Of a stretch of DNA of 64,000 nucleotides, positions 11,191-22,612 are shown in pieces (within the stretch, counting starts at the first letter, position 1; each line of letters starts with the position of its first letter). The translations under genes were made by a program, and so were the position numbers. Where the stretch lies: assembly GCA_019915015.1 (NCBI GenBank), contig JAHBBC010000027.1, positions 434,001 through 498,000 on the forward strand, given 5' to 3'. The notes under the pieces are model-generated. The model searched no databases. It was given only the letters and a program-made list of their open reading frames with translations, and had not been told where the DNA came from. This stretch comes from Auriscalpium vulgare (taxonomy: Eukaryota; Basidiomycota; Agaricomycetes; Russulales; Auriscalpiaceae).

Positions 11191-11779
11191 CCTGGCTTGT
11201 AATAGACAAATTAACACCTATGAGAGAAAATACATCTTCGTGATCACGGAGGATGGTGTTCAACGGCACCGGTCTGCCGGCGTGAACGTGTCTTGACCGA
11301 CACACCATGCAAACGCCCATTGCCCGAAGTCAGAAAATCTCCCACTTCAACAGTTCCTCATACACTCACATAGTAGAAAGGACTGTTGCTCATTCGACAT
11401 ACCCACTCTGGTAACGTCCCGTCGCATCCTACTCGTGCGAGCCTTCTCCCACCAACCTCAGGCGTATCCTGGACTAATTAATCCACTCCAACGACGGGTT
11501 TCATTAGATCTTGATATGCCGAGGGGGAGGACATGTCCGGCTGGCGTCAGAGCGATTTACTGAGCTTTTCGGTGGACGGGTATGTGTAGCGAAGGCGTGA
11601 GAAGTCCTAGCCAACTATGAAAAGGGCTGGTACCCTCTGGTAAATCCTAGAGAAGGACTGGCGTGCTGGCATTCCATTGTCAGTCATCGAGCTAGAGCTC
11701 AGAGAGTCAAATGGAATGACGAAAGAGCTGGTTGGGAGATGGCAAGGAGACGGGGACGGAGAGGTCGGCGTTTGCCGAA
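11191..11779. other. No gene recognised
   Basis: Downstream of the F-box gene; no feature recognised. Confidence 0.4.
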
Positions 11780-13080
11780 GTGCCGACGTGGCGAGCGCCA
11801 AGTCGCGTTCAAGTCCTCATTTTCACTCCACTGCGAAGACCTCGACCACGGCCATCGTCGCGACACGATCAGCTCGTCATCCGAGCCATTCCCCTCCCGT
11901 CTTCAAAGGAGCGAACGCCACTTGAAGTCTCGATGGCGCGGACCGGCCGATGCCCAGATCAATGGTGCTCGAGACACAGGAGAGCTCGACCGTCTACGCA
12001 GGCGAAGACTCTGGAGTTGCAGCAGACTGATTTAGGTACGCTCGCAGCATCTGGTTTCTCATTCGATTGCTAATTGTCTCTCAGATTGTCGTTATAGTGC
12101 CATGTCCACAATCAAATCGTCGCTCGCCACAAGTACGTTCCTCGTCTTCGTTCTCGCTCTCCACCACAGCCCCTAGAGTCTCTCATTTGCGTGCGACACG
12201 TTTCTGTGCTCAAAAGGCGCGGTCGGATGGGCAAGATATATTCTCTGATGCCGCTTTGGTCTAACATCGGGTTGCAGTGCGCCTCGCTCGCTGCTCAGCG
12301 CTTTCGGCAGTTCGTCGATCACCCATTCGCCTCACCGGCGATCTGGAGAACTTGGCAAGCCGAATTGTGCTTGTGTATATCCGCTTCTGCATCAGATGTC
12401 TGACGCATCGCTATGCGCTGTCATTCAGTCGTCTCGTTTTCGCTAATTGGTTTTGTCCATCGTGATTAACTGCTTTCCATTGCAGGAGCCCGGTATTTCA
12501 TCTGCTCTACGAGACCACACTGTCGTCGGCCAGAAGTACCGATATGTCGCGTAAAATCACAGCGAGAAGAGTGTGCGCAGCCGTGCTTGTGGAGTCTGTA
12601 AGTGCACCTCCTCATGCGTACCTCTTTGCCGTTGACAAGCTTCCCATACGGGGACATACCAGGAGTCTTTCTTTTACTTGCGGCGCATACGGACGCCAGG
12701 ATTCCAGGGTTTGCTTCATGGGCGACGTTAGTCGCATGCAACTCGAGTCGTTGCTTTCAGGCCTCGCGACGGGCCTGTCGTATCTTGGCGCCACACGCGA
12801 AGCTCAGCCTGCAGGCACGATTTACCGGCAGCTCTCGCTCCTTGACACACGGAGAGGCGCGGTCGTCTTTCGCAATGGTACTGCCCTGCCCGACAACGCC
12901 GACAGTCACCTCCAGCGGTAGGGACGCGAGGTACATTTCCGTGGTCTCCTTCTCTTTGTTGTTTGCCGGCGCTGTTGACGCTTTTTCGGCGAGTTCTCAC
13001 AGATTGACAGCCGGCTTGGCCGGGTGGCCCATGTTCGTGTTACGCGCGGATGCACCGACCGGACATTCGCATATCGTTGC
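11780..13080 (+). repeat. Segmental duplication, arm B (left part)
   Basis: Counterpart of 1130-2450 (landmarks given there). It has no transposon: the site matching the Harbinger copy 1 insertion is at about 13063, where CCGACCGGACATTCGCAT aligns with CCGACC-ATT/ATTCTCAT flanking copy 1. A 125-codon frame at 12544-12921 is the best coding candidate, with a possible donor (TCT|GTAAGTGC) at 12598; no domain recognised. Confidence 0.55.
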
Positions 13081-13344
13081 ACAGATGATATACTTGTGAT
13101 CGCGTGATGATGATGGAAGTCGGACGGGGTGCACGGGCGTCGACTAGGCACTACTTCGAGATGCACGCGCGGTGCTGGAGGACGATCGCCACGAGCCGGT
13201 GATGCATGTCGATTCATGTCGATTCGATTCTATGGGGCCAGTTTACATCGCAGATTCTGAAATAGGATTTTAATGCATGCCTGGCGTGCGTCGTCGAAAC
13301 ACCGCGCATATATTACAATGAACAGTGCTACAGAACAGAGAGTA

Positions 13345-13729
13345 CAGAATGATGGTGCGAGAATACCGAGAGCTATGTGCCCATATATTCTTTTTGCCTC
13401 TTACCTGCATCAACACGCCTCTGGGTGACTTAACGTGTGTTACTGATAACGTCGCCGTAGTCGGTCAATGCTGTATATGTAGCACGGGCATGTCAGTGGC
13501 ACACAAAACGTAGCCCGGCGCGCGATACCGATACGTACCCAGCGAGTTTTCTCAGGTGCAGCGCAGGTGAATAGCTGACTCAGAATGTCCACGCTCTATC
13601 AAAACTGCAAGTAGTCAGAAAACGTGGCCTGGCAATGAAAGGAAAGGACGTGCGTACGCGCGGAGGGATAGATGAGCGTATGTAAAGGACCATGATGGGG
13701 AGACCCGGGCGGCTTGGTTTGGAAATCAT
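13345..13729 (-). pseudogene. U-family small protein gene, unit 2 (model incomplete)
   Basis: Exon 1 (13729-13658, 24 codons) aligns with units 1 and 5, including the hydrophobic core GLPIMVLYIRSS, and ends in phase 0 at a GTACGC donor. Intron 2 (GTACGTATCG..CTGACATGCCCGTGC..ACAG) is clear. A middle exon of 19 codons can be read (starting SVDILSQLFTC), but it gives phase 0 instead of the family's phase 1 and a stop straight after intron 2; a one-base change would restore the 13-codon end read in phase 1. The conserved 3' motif GGTATTCTCGCACCATCA follows (near 13350). Decay or a sequencing indel are both possible. Confidence 0.35.
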
Positions 13730-13776
13730 CGTGGGGCAGAGACAAGTTGGACAGGCGCTCTATGTCTGGGGCCAGC

Positions 13777-13875
13777 TTTATATATGCGCGCAGGGTGTTG
13801 GCTCGCCCTCCTCAAGCCAAACAAGCCGCTGTGGCGCGTTGAGACGCGTCTGTCACGTGTGGGACGCGGGCCAAT
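13777..13875 (-). promoter_or_regulatory. CCAAT / CACGTG / TATA promoter module, unit 2
   Basis: On the minus strand: ATTGG (13875-13871), 11 bp, CACGTG (13859-13854), GGCTTGTTTGGCTT, CCAACACCCTGCGCGCA, TATATAAA (13784-13777). Confidence 0.75.
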
Positions 13876-15110
13876 GGGAACGCGCCAGCACTGGCAGCAG
13901 CAGCGTCTGCTCGTCAACGACGACGACGACGACGACGATGGCATCAACTCCTCCTCATTCCCACCGCGCAATCAAGCCTCTGTGCAGAATCGGTGGCCGT
14001 CAGCTGTCGTCGCGCCTTGAATTGCGCCTGAATCCGCCTGGATCAACGCACTGCAGCGGGCAACGCTGAGCGTCCTGGTCACCCAATCGCCCGATGGAAC
14101 ACGATGGGCTCGGAGCGTCTTGTAAGTGGTCATTTTTTCTCCCCTTTTTCCGTCTTCGTCGCCCTGGAGGTGCGATCGCCGTCATCGCCCGGGCCCCGCT
14201 GCTCGCATTGTGGCAGTACTCCTCCTCCTTCCCCGCATGCGCCCGCACGACCTTCGCGTGGGCCCATGCTCATGGACGGTTTCGGGACTGTCAGTCTTTG
14301 CGAGCACTCTCGGGTAGTGCTTTGGCTGGTGACGAGGTCTCCGCGATGGAAATCTCACATCTCATCGTGTTCTCGGGAGTCTGGTCGTCTTGTGCTGACT
14401 TCATCTGCCTTAGACAATGACATGAGCCTATTAAATGTGCCCATGCACGTAATGGATGTGCCGCTGTCTTTGCATTGAGGTCTGACGGATGCCTCGCTGC
14501 CTATCCTCACCAAGGTGCCGAGCAGTTGATTAGGCTGGTGCGTCTCAGCCTTGCTTCTCATGCTCGCTATACTCATCCCCCGTCCACATAGGCGTGTGCC
14601 TCGCGCTCCGCGAGCCCATTCATACACTCTCAACTGCCACCAATATAGTTTGACAGCCGTCAAATTAAACACACTGGCCGCAGAATCGGCTGTCCCGGCA
14701 CTGGACCGGCACCAGTGTCGCACGAGTTCTCTCCCAGCGCACCTCAATCGTTCGGTCCACAGACCTCTCGGATTGCCTTCGCCGCATTCCCCTTCCCCTC
14801 CCCTTGCATCCGCACCGTCATCGTCACCATTGTCCGAGCCGGAGCCATGTCCTTCCCTGCAGATGCCTGTGCGAGCCGCACGCTGGCCCACGCGTGCTGA
14901 AGGTGACCGCGCGGGCGAGTTCTTCACGAGCACCCGCTGCCCGTGCGGCGGTCAACGACGCTATTCTTGCTCACCTCAGGTGCTTTCTAGGCGCATATAT
15001 ATCGCACGCAGGGCCTGTCTTCTAGCCGGCCGTTCCGTGCGGTGATTCTCCTCGCCCGCCACTGTGGAGCTCAATTTGGCGTACGTCGTACTGATACGTT
15101 TGATGCAGCC
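13876..15110 (+). repeat. W segment of unit 2 (divergent from U2)
   Basis: Counterpart of W1, with the same blocks in the same order: GGTGCGATCGCCGTCATCGCCCG (14168; GGAIAVIARAPLLA in one frame), GCGTGGGCCCATGCTCATGG (14256), the GAGG/TCTGACGGATGCCTCGC block (14480), CCAGCGCACCTCAAT (14735), CACGCGTGCTGAAGGTGA with a donor-like AAG|GTGA (14890), and GAGCACCCGCTGCCCGTG (14928). A run of GAC repeats (13916-13937) sits close to the promoter. No product recognised. Confidence 0.45.
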
Positions 15111-16213
15111 CTGTGGACATTTTGCGCAAGCTGTTCGGCGGAATGAAAGAGCCCTCTGTTCACATTTTGACAGACACCGCGCACGTTTGGCTTGACAGCT
15201 ATGACCATGGTGCGCGGGATTTCTCTCTCCGCCTTCTCATCCTCACCAGCCATTCCTCCAGAGTAAACTAGACCTCCAGCCATTCGTATGACGTGGACCA
15301 GTGATCGCGGCACTGGTGCGTTCGGGCTTCTATTGCCATATTCGCTCTCACTGATACTCCTTGCAGCAAGCAGCCTCCGACGCTCAGCGCACTCCTCTGC
15401 CACGCTACCCCATCGTCTGAAAGGCACCCCCGAACGCCCTGGTCCGCATGTCCACCGGAGAGAGTGCGGTGCGCCGATCCTGCGCGTCACTTCCTACGTC
15501 AGAGGTTTGTACAGTCGCTGTGATCTTCGAGGCAGCGTGCTGACACCGCACACCAGAAGATGAATGCGCGTGCGGCTGCGATCAAGCGGTGCATCCTCGA
15601 CTCGGAGATGCGGGCCATTGGCGGTCTGTGTCGGGACTTGACTTGGGGGTGTGTTTTGGGAGGAACGTACGATACGTAGACCAAGCCGGTCATCGGTAAT
15701 CTTTGTATCCTATCGAGCGGTTTTACACTGTATACAAATAGTCAACCGAGCATCGCCGCAATATGCACGACCGGGAGGTTCATCCCAGAAGTAACCTGTC
15801 GCCTGGTGCCGCTCAGGACGGAGCGAAGTAGCGCAGTCTAGAAAACTGCGTTTGACTCGACAAGGTTTGCCTATTGACGCGCATACATGTGGTGCGTGAC
15901 TCCCGATTGCCAGGCAAAGTAAGGTCTGGCGCGTGAAAGTGGTCTGCGAGGGTCATGGGTGCGGCGTACGCAGATAATGCCGTTGCAATTACGCAGTTTG
16001 AATACAAATACATGACGAGCGGCAGGAATGACGGTACGAAATGAAAGAACGACTCAGTTTTCGAGTTATCGTAATGGGGAATCTCACTCTTTTGAAGACG
16101 CTGCGACGGGCAGATTTACAAGAACATGCGGCTGGGGGACCTATTGCGGAAAACGTTAGAGGCTTGCCGTGATCTGATGGCGGCAATGGCATACGCACCG
16201 TAGTCCACCAAGC
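15111..16213. other. No gene recognised
   Basis: The last traces of the arm-B duplication fade out near 15600. No further coding, RNA or repeat feature is supported. Confidence 0.4.
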
Positions 16214-17342
16214 CTACTCAGGCTGTGCAACCACCCCAAACGTTCCCATTATCTTGAGCATCGCCGTTTGGTTTTCCATATCATCCTGTTGGTCTTCCAA
16301 AGGGTCCCAGAGCTCTGCCATCCCCGACCGCTGGATGACACGAACCATGGAACGGTGGAAACAGATGTACTGCCCTGCCCCGGATAGATGGAGGACACGA
16401 GCGATGGCACGGTGGAAGCTGAGGTAGAGTGGATCGGCTACAGGCAGGCTCGCTGGGTCTGGAGACGTGAACGTTACGGGATTCTTGCTCATGAGAGAGA
16501 ATATGTCGTTCGGAATCCGGCTCTCAAGGGTATACGTATTCGGGGAACCCTGCGGTACGTCGAAGTCACGAAATCAGCAGGGATCGCAACACAGAATACA
16601 GCATTGTAGTACTGACGTCAACGGCAGTGAACCACAAATCCATGCTTTGAAATGACTTGTGTGCGGTGTAGCAGAGAGTTAGCCCGTTTTGCAAGCAGTC
16701 AAGTTGTTCTCCCCCGCCTTCGTATTCCATCCGTCTTTCGAGTATATCCCAAACGAGCTGGGTCTGAGGCAGACGAGATCAAATCACACACTCGGTTGAT
16801 AATACAATGAGAACATACCCTGTCGCTGCCCTTACGTGCAAAACCGGCCAATTCACAGGGTATGATATAACTCACACACGGGCCGCCGTCCGAGTGCTGC
16901 TCCTCTTCTATGGGCCCCACGTCCCGGAGGACTGCGCGCACAAAATGAGCATTCGATCACGAAGAGATTGTTAAAACGACGCACATCGCTCTAAGCAAAA
17001 TTCCATATAATCCGCCGCGAGTTCAGCGAGCGCGCGCAGCGTGTCCACGCCGTCCGGCCTCGTACACCCGTTGATCTCGCGCGCGACGGCGTCGACTCCC
17101 TGCACCCCCGGTACCTCGCACAGGAGGCGGCCGAGCATGCGCCCAGCGATGGTGGGCGTGAATATCGGGCGCTGCCAGTTGGCGGTGGGGGGCGGCCACG
17201 CCGTGTGCGCCTCGAGCATGCGCGCGGTGGCGTAAGCGCGCTCGTGGGCATTGGTGAGGCGGATGCCGTGGAAGAGCACGGGGCTGGGCGGGAGAGCGCA
17301 GGGGGCGAGGGGGACGATGAATGGCTGCGGGTCGATGGGCAT
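16214..17342 (-). pseudogene. HNH-family protein gene lacking the catalytic core
   Basis: Exon 1 (17342-16985) has strong C/G-ending codon use and encodes a conserved-looking 119-residue block (LTNAHERAYATARMLEAHTA, then TIAGRMLGRLLCEVPG). Exon 2 (16931-16876) continues FLRDVGPIEEEQHSDGG. Further on come TQLVWDILERRM..LQNGLTL..HKSFQSMDLWFTAVD (near 16790-16640) and the tail MSKNPVTFTSPDPASLPVAD..YLSFHRAIARVLHLSGAG (16492-16214). These flank the nuclease core in the large basidiomycete HNH-endonuclease-domain family as I remember it. The core itself (the RDG..C and AHI-type blocks) is not visible between exon 2 and the WDILERR block, and two frame changes are needed before the tail. So it is probably a non-catalytic or dead member; the family call is from memory, not a search. 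Confidence 0.5.
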
Positions 17343-18446
17343 GGTGGTGGTTTGAGTTCAAGGCGAGTAGAGTTTGAATCTCGCGAATGGCGATGGTCCG
17401 TCGAACGCCACCGCGCCACCGGCCATCGGGCCGCCCGGGTGGCAGGCAGGTGACGCGTTGCTCTTCGACGACACCGACATTCCGCTGAAGCCGCCTCCAT
17501 CGCTGCTATCTTATCATACAGCAAGTGTATATGCTGTCTGGTCATCAGCAACTCCGTGTTTCTGGCCGCCAGTCCGTCGACAAGGCGACGTGTCCCGGTG
17601 TTGGCAGGCCATACAATCGCCAATGTGTCTTGCCTTGGTACAGGCCATTCTGCGACACTTTACGCGTCTCGACAATCCAGACGTGCGGCAAAGTGGCAAT
17701 AGGTGTGCTCCAAGAATTCAGCAGTGTCAGATCAGACTGTTGCTCATTTTCTCCCGTATCCAGCATCGCTAGCGATCTGACTCAGCGCCCGTCCAAACTC
17801 TTGCTTTGTCCCGCCAGATTCACTGTAACTGGTGCACCAACAACCGATGCGTTTAATCCACCTCTGTTAAAGAAATCGCATCATGGCGGGACCGGCCACG
17901 ATCATGTCGCGATTTGGCATGCATGCTCGATGGCAGTCAAGCCTCGGCGCCTAAGAGCTATACCTCTAGGTGAGCACGCGGCGCATTCTTGCGTTGGTTT
18001 ATCGCTCATGTTTGTTTTCCTAGCGAAGGAGGAATATCTATTGGCGGGACTGTCGGCCAGGAAAAGCTGGTCTTGTGCTTGGGTGTGCTCAAGATGACGG
18101 TGAAGATTGCAGATACGTCAGTATCGACATTTTCAGTTTCGTTAGATTGTCAGCTAATAAGCATTATGCCCGGGACATTAATATATTGATGCATCCGCAG
18201 GTATGTCTTGGTACTGCCAATCCTCATGCGGCGCAATAGGAGCATATTTTCCTCGGCTGGCGGTGTCGGAGAGACTTTCGGTGAGATAAACCTCTAAGCT
18301 AGCTAAATGCGTACTAACTCTACACATTTTAGACTACTTTTTTGGCGGAAAGTACAGAGTACAACTCTACCCAACACCCATCGCGACATGGCCAACAACA
18401 CCGTGACCGGTGCACGTTTGTCCGCGCACCATCTCTCATGTTTCGC
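17343..18446. other. No gene recognised
   Basis: A short minus-strand frame with gene-like codon use (17464 down to about 17345) precedes the HNH-family start and may be an untranslated or upstream exon. The rest shows nothing supportable. Confidence 0.35.
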
Positions 18447-19141
18447 TCATTCTAGAGTATGCATGTCCACGCCCTCCGCCCTCCGCTTCCGCCCACCGCT
18501 CCGGCCCCTCCGCCCCGCACATAGCCCGCGCGCCGTGCGCTCATGCCTTGCGAGCCCATCGCTGCGGGCGAACTTGCCTCCGCATCCGTCGCACTCATAG
18601 CGTGGTGCAGCGTGCGTGCTGACGTGGCGCCGCAGGTCGGACGCGCGCTGGTTGCGCTGGACCCACGGGCAGTGCGGACACTGCCAGGCGAAAATATCTG
18701 TGGGGGTGGCAGGCGACCCGGGATTCAGATTGCGGACGAAGGAGGGAAGCGCTTCGATGGTGGCGAGCGGGCTGCGTGCCGACGGGAATGGTGTTTCCCT
18801 GAGACCGTTTGTTCGGTTACCATGGATTCTTTCGATTGGATGAGGCTGACGTACGGGTTCAAGTGCTGCTCCGGTTGTCCTGTCGGTGCGGAAACGCCTT
18901 CAACGCGGTTCAGCACGTCGTTCGAAGTTTGTGCTGGCGGGTTGTCGAGGGCCCATGGAAGCCACTCGTATACCCCGAGGTCGACACCGTTGGATGGAAC
19001 GATCGACACGTAGGCAAATTCCGGGAAGACAGATCCACCAAACGCATGCCACTGTTGCCACTGCGTGTAGTCGTCGAGCGGTGGCTCAAAATGAGCTATA
19101 AAGCTGGTCGCGGACGAGGTGGAATCGCTGGATGTGTGCAT
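18447..19141 (-). CDS. C2H2 zinc-finger protein (two fingers near the C terminus)
   Basis: Two adjacent fingers are readable on the minus strand: CPHCPWVQRN..DLRRHVSTH at about 18680-18612, and CDGCGGKFARSDGLARHERT..C at about 18593-18519, whose last ligand would be a Cys instead of a His. They are followed by a basic GRRGRSGGRKRR stretch (possible nuclear signal) and a stop at 18449-18447. Upstream, a serine-rich and acidic N-terminal region starts at 19141 (MHTSSDSTSS). Its frame and the finger frame differ, with the change needed around 18800-18840: an intron candidate (GTAACC..CGCAG) exists there but does not join the frames as written, so one more small indel or another start is required. 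A nuclear DNA-binding transcription regulator is the likely role. Confidence 0.65.
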
Positions 19142-22111
19142 GACTGCGGTGAGGGGATGAAATTCCTGGGTTGTATGAGGCTGGTCTCTTATATCTTTCC
19201 GAATCTCTCTACAGCCCCATCCTTGCAGCAAGATCATCCATACATGGTGCGTTCCGTTGACTATATGAGGCAACTTGCGGAGGAGCACGCCCGCAGACGC
19301 TCACAACACCGCCACGTCCATCTAAGGTGCGTAGCATTCTCTATACAAGGCAATTCGCGACGAAGAGAAGCTCGACAGCAGATGCTGACACCGCGTCTCT
19401 GAAAGGTGCGTATCATTTACTATACATGGACATCAATTCGGGTGGCGAGGTGGCGCTACAACGGTTCCGCGCGCACCCCTGTGGCTCAAGGTGGCAAGCC
19501 ACCGCTCCTGAGCCTAGGAGCACGACACATGGGATCGTATCTTTGGCTCTTCTATCTGATACACACACCGCTAACCACAGCTCGCACGGTCATCATTGAG
19601 AAAGCGCTGCCGTGCCCTCAAGCACTCGGGGCGGGGGCGCTCTTTGTTATGTACACTCGTCTGCTAGATCGCTCGTTGACCGCAGCCAGTGAGAGGTATC
19701 GCGTGGTCAAGCCCAGGCGCGCACAAGAATCGAACATGCTCGCATAGAATGACGGGCGAGCGCGCGGAGCAATACATTTGGTAATATGCACCGAGGGCAT
19801 CCTACGGTGAAAGATCGAGGGAGTTTGAATATAGCAGACGGAGGGAAATAAAGAGGAGGACGCGGATGATCTTCCCCTGAGGCCACAATACCAGCGCCCC
19901 GAATTGTCAAAGCTAGTGCAGATGCGTTTCAGTATGAATAGATAGCAGGGTCGAGGCGATCCGGAAGCTAAGAGATCAGCATGAGCACGACGGTATGGGA
20001 TCTGGGCAGAACCTTGCCATCGAGGGAAGACACGTCGATGTGCCGACGAGACCTGCGAAAAGGATTGAAGTCAATAAACCACGTCATCGAGTCAGCCGGC
20101 AGAATACGGTGCGCAGACTTGGCCGGCTTTTTGCTCGATTTTTGCTGAGGAGCCGCTCCAGTAATAAGACAGGCTCTCGGTACACATAAATACGGGAGCC
20201 GGACAGATGGGATGATTGTGACAGTCCATGAGCTGCGCGATACATCAGCATTGACAGCATGAGCACGTACGCGACGCAAGGGCGGCAGTGATTTAGGCAC
20301 TTTGCTGATACTTGGAGGCGAGAGTTTGTGTGAAGCGATGATACTATCCAGGGGCGAGAGTGTCTGATTTTAGCTTCGGGCTCATTGCACAGCAGATGCT
20401 ACCCTCGCACCTTCTAAACGACACAGGCCGTTCTCTCCGATTCAGCCCCAATTCCTCGTGCTCTCGATACCACAACGGTCGTCAAAAAGACGTGGCACTG
20501 CGAATTCGATGCAATCTGGGTCAACTGCGACGTGAAACATACCTTGAGCTCCCACCGACTCCAAGTCTTAGCAGGATCCACGAGCGAGTTGAACTTGAAG
20601 TAGCCACGGTTGGCATGGCAGCACGAGTTGAACTGTCAAACACGGGTCCAAGTCGAACGCATGTCTCGGCGGCCTCTACAGCAACGTGCAGACTCGATGA
20701 TTGCAATAGAGTCGACTTGACGGCATTTGTCTGATGCCACGCAGGCTCTTCTGGCTGGAACTGTGCAGCGACGTGGTATCACTGTCAGCGGGCGAGTGGC
20801 GGGTCACGTGCGGTGGCGGGTGGTGGCGCCACCGTGGCCGGCATCACGGCACTATTTCAAGCGGCGCTTTCCCTGTAGCCGTCGCCGCCTTGTCAGTGTC
20901 ACTCGGCTTGTGCAGTCGCGATGCATATACACACGCAGAACAGCCCCTCTACCACCTCCACCTTGCGCTCTGTGACTTGGGCGAATACTGCGGTCGTGGT
21001 TATCCGGGTACGTTTGTCAGTTGGTTGTTCGTTCCATGCCGTGCGTTTCTATCTGATGCCTCCGCTATGTTCAGTCTTGTATTCCCCGGCTCGTGTTTAG
21101 CGCGTTGCTGTATATTGTCTATGAGGAACGTAAGAGGTGGCCGAGTCCAAGGACAATGTGTTACGTGGTCGGGTGTCGTGTTATACTGGTGCGTGGTTGT
21201 CGCGTGGTGTGGCGAGCCTATCATTGTCGCACTGCCTTGTGTTCACAATATATATTCTGTACAGTATAAATACTGACCACTTTACTCCCAGATCACTCGC
21301 CAGGTCTCTGCTCTTACCATGCGCCAGCCGGTCCTTCTTCAATTTCTCTGCGGGCTGGCCATCGGGCTCTGGTTCAGTACGCATACCGAGACTTTATGCA
21401 GATTCCAACTGACCCACGCCGACAGAGTTCTACACAGCGAACGCGAATACCGTCGATGATCGGAACTGCTCTTGCAACTACGGTAATACTTGCTCGATGC
21501 TCAAAGTGCTCGCCCTCAGTGTCGTGTGCGCGTATCTCAGCACGAAGCTGGTTGTCGATTATGACTACCGCGACAAACTACAGGCTTCCATTTCTCTGTC
21601 GAAGAAGAAACGGACGGGGTACACGGAGGAGGTGCGTCCTCGATCATCCAGCGTTGGTTCATTGTGCTGATGCGTTGCGATCAGGATACACTTATCCTGA
21701 CAGTTGATATACGCTCCAAGCCGGCAGGCGGAGAACGTCGCACTGTTCGTCCCGCGCCGGTCGTCCACTCTATTAGTCCTGAACCGCTCGTGCACATTGT
21801 TCGTCCCGCGTTCGTCCACGCCGTTCGCCCCGCTGCACGCCCCGCCGTGCGGACTGGGGGGGCTCTACGAAAGGGAGCCACTCCATAGACTCTATGGACT
21901 GTAGAGTGAGTTGCGATGTATGCACATTTTGTAGCACTCACTAGGTTTGTTGACAATGTAATGCCGGAACCACAAATCAATAGATTCGTGGCTTCGTTTC
22001 AGTCAGCATCACTCTCGCGCTTGAGCTGCCCTAGCATGAGTATATGCCTTGCCCGCTATCTTACTGGAAAGAAGTCTGGCCTTGCCGCCTCCATCCGTTA
22101 GCTGGAGCTGC
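19142..22111. other. Nearly gene-free stretch
   Basis: Only short, overlapping frames. A minus-strand frame at 20300-19968 (110 codons) is the least unlikely but shows no domain. A perfect 8-bp-arm palindrome lies at 21882-21898 (TCCATAGA-C-TCTATGGA). Confidence 0.4.
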
Positions 22112-22195
22112 CACGTGAGGCCGACGCGGGACTCGACGCGTCCCCAGGTCTGTTTGGCTCCGAGGCATAACGCAAACACGCTGCGCATATATAAA
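22112..22195 (+). promoter_or_regulatory. CACGTG / TATA promoter module, unit 3
   Basis: CACGTG (22112-22117), CTGTTTGGCTCC, AAACACGCTGCGCA, TATATAAA (22188-22195); 70 bp separate CACGTG from TATA. The inverted CCAAT box of the other units is not preserved here (GTTAGCTGGAG is at its place). Confidence 0.65.
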
Positions 22196-22244
22196 CCACG
22201 TCGCAGTTGCTCTTGGACCCATCCTTCCTTGTCCACTCGCCCCC

Positions 22245-22593
22245 ATGTCGCCGCTACGCTCGCCTCGTGGGCACACCTCCTCACCATGGCCTTTTACCCT
22301 CCACGCTAGTTATGTGGAGTTCCATCACGCGCACAACCTGAGCCATGGCGGCCTTGGTGCGCGACACGGACCTCTTACAGTTGACCGATGATGACGTTGA
22401 CGTGGGTTCTACTCTAGCGCGCTCCCGGTTCCCCTTCCAGGTGGGTCGAAGACGACATCAGAGTCTGCCTCGTCAGCAAGTACGTATCGCATACAGCTCT
22501 CCTCTGATCTATCGTGTGCTGACATCGACTCGCATTTTAGATTGGGTGTACATTTCCTACGACTTACGCAAGCTGGCGATCTTGACGCGGTAG
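22245..22593 (+). CDS. U-family small protein gene, unit 3 (predicted 67 aa)
   Basis: The start is the first ATG after the TATA box (about 50 bp). A three-exon model with introns GTGCGCGACACGG..CCTTCCAG (22363-22440) and GTACGTATCG..TTTTAG (branch site GTGCTGACAT) gives an open frame ending in the TAG directly before the conserved TATTCTCGTATCATC motif. Compared with units 1, 2 and 5 the ATG-to-core distance is out of register, so the hydrophobic signal-like core is not encoded (the frame reads SSPWPF instead). Intron 1 falls in phase 1, unlike the others. Either a divergent member or a decayed copy. Confidence 0.3.
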
Positions 22594-22612
22594 TATTCTC
22601 GTATCATCGCAG

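Noticed and set aside
13916..13937. GAC repeat as a CRISPR or satellite
   Set aside because: A simple trinucleotide run of about seven units; nothing in the window has a repeat-spacer pattern.
20734..21276. 180-codon open frame on the plus strand
   Set aside because: Cys/Trp/Gly-rich without a pattern, no domain and no duplicate showing protein conservation.
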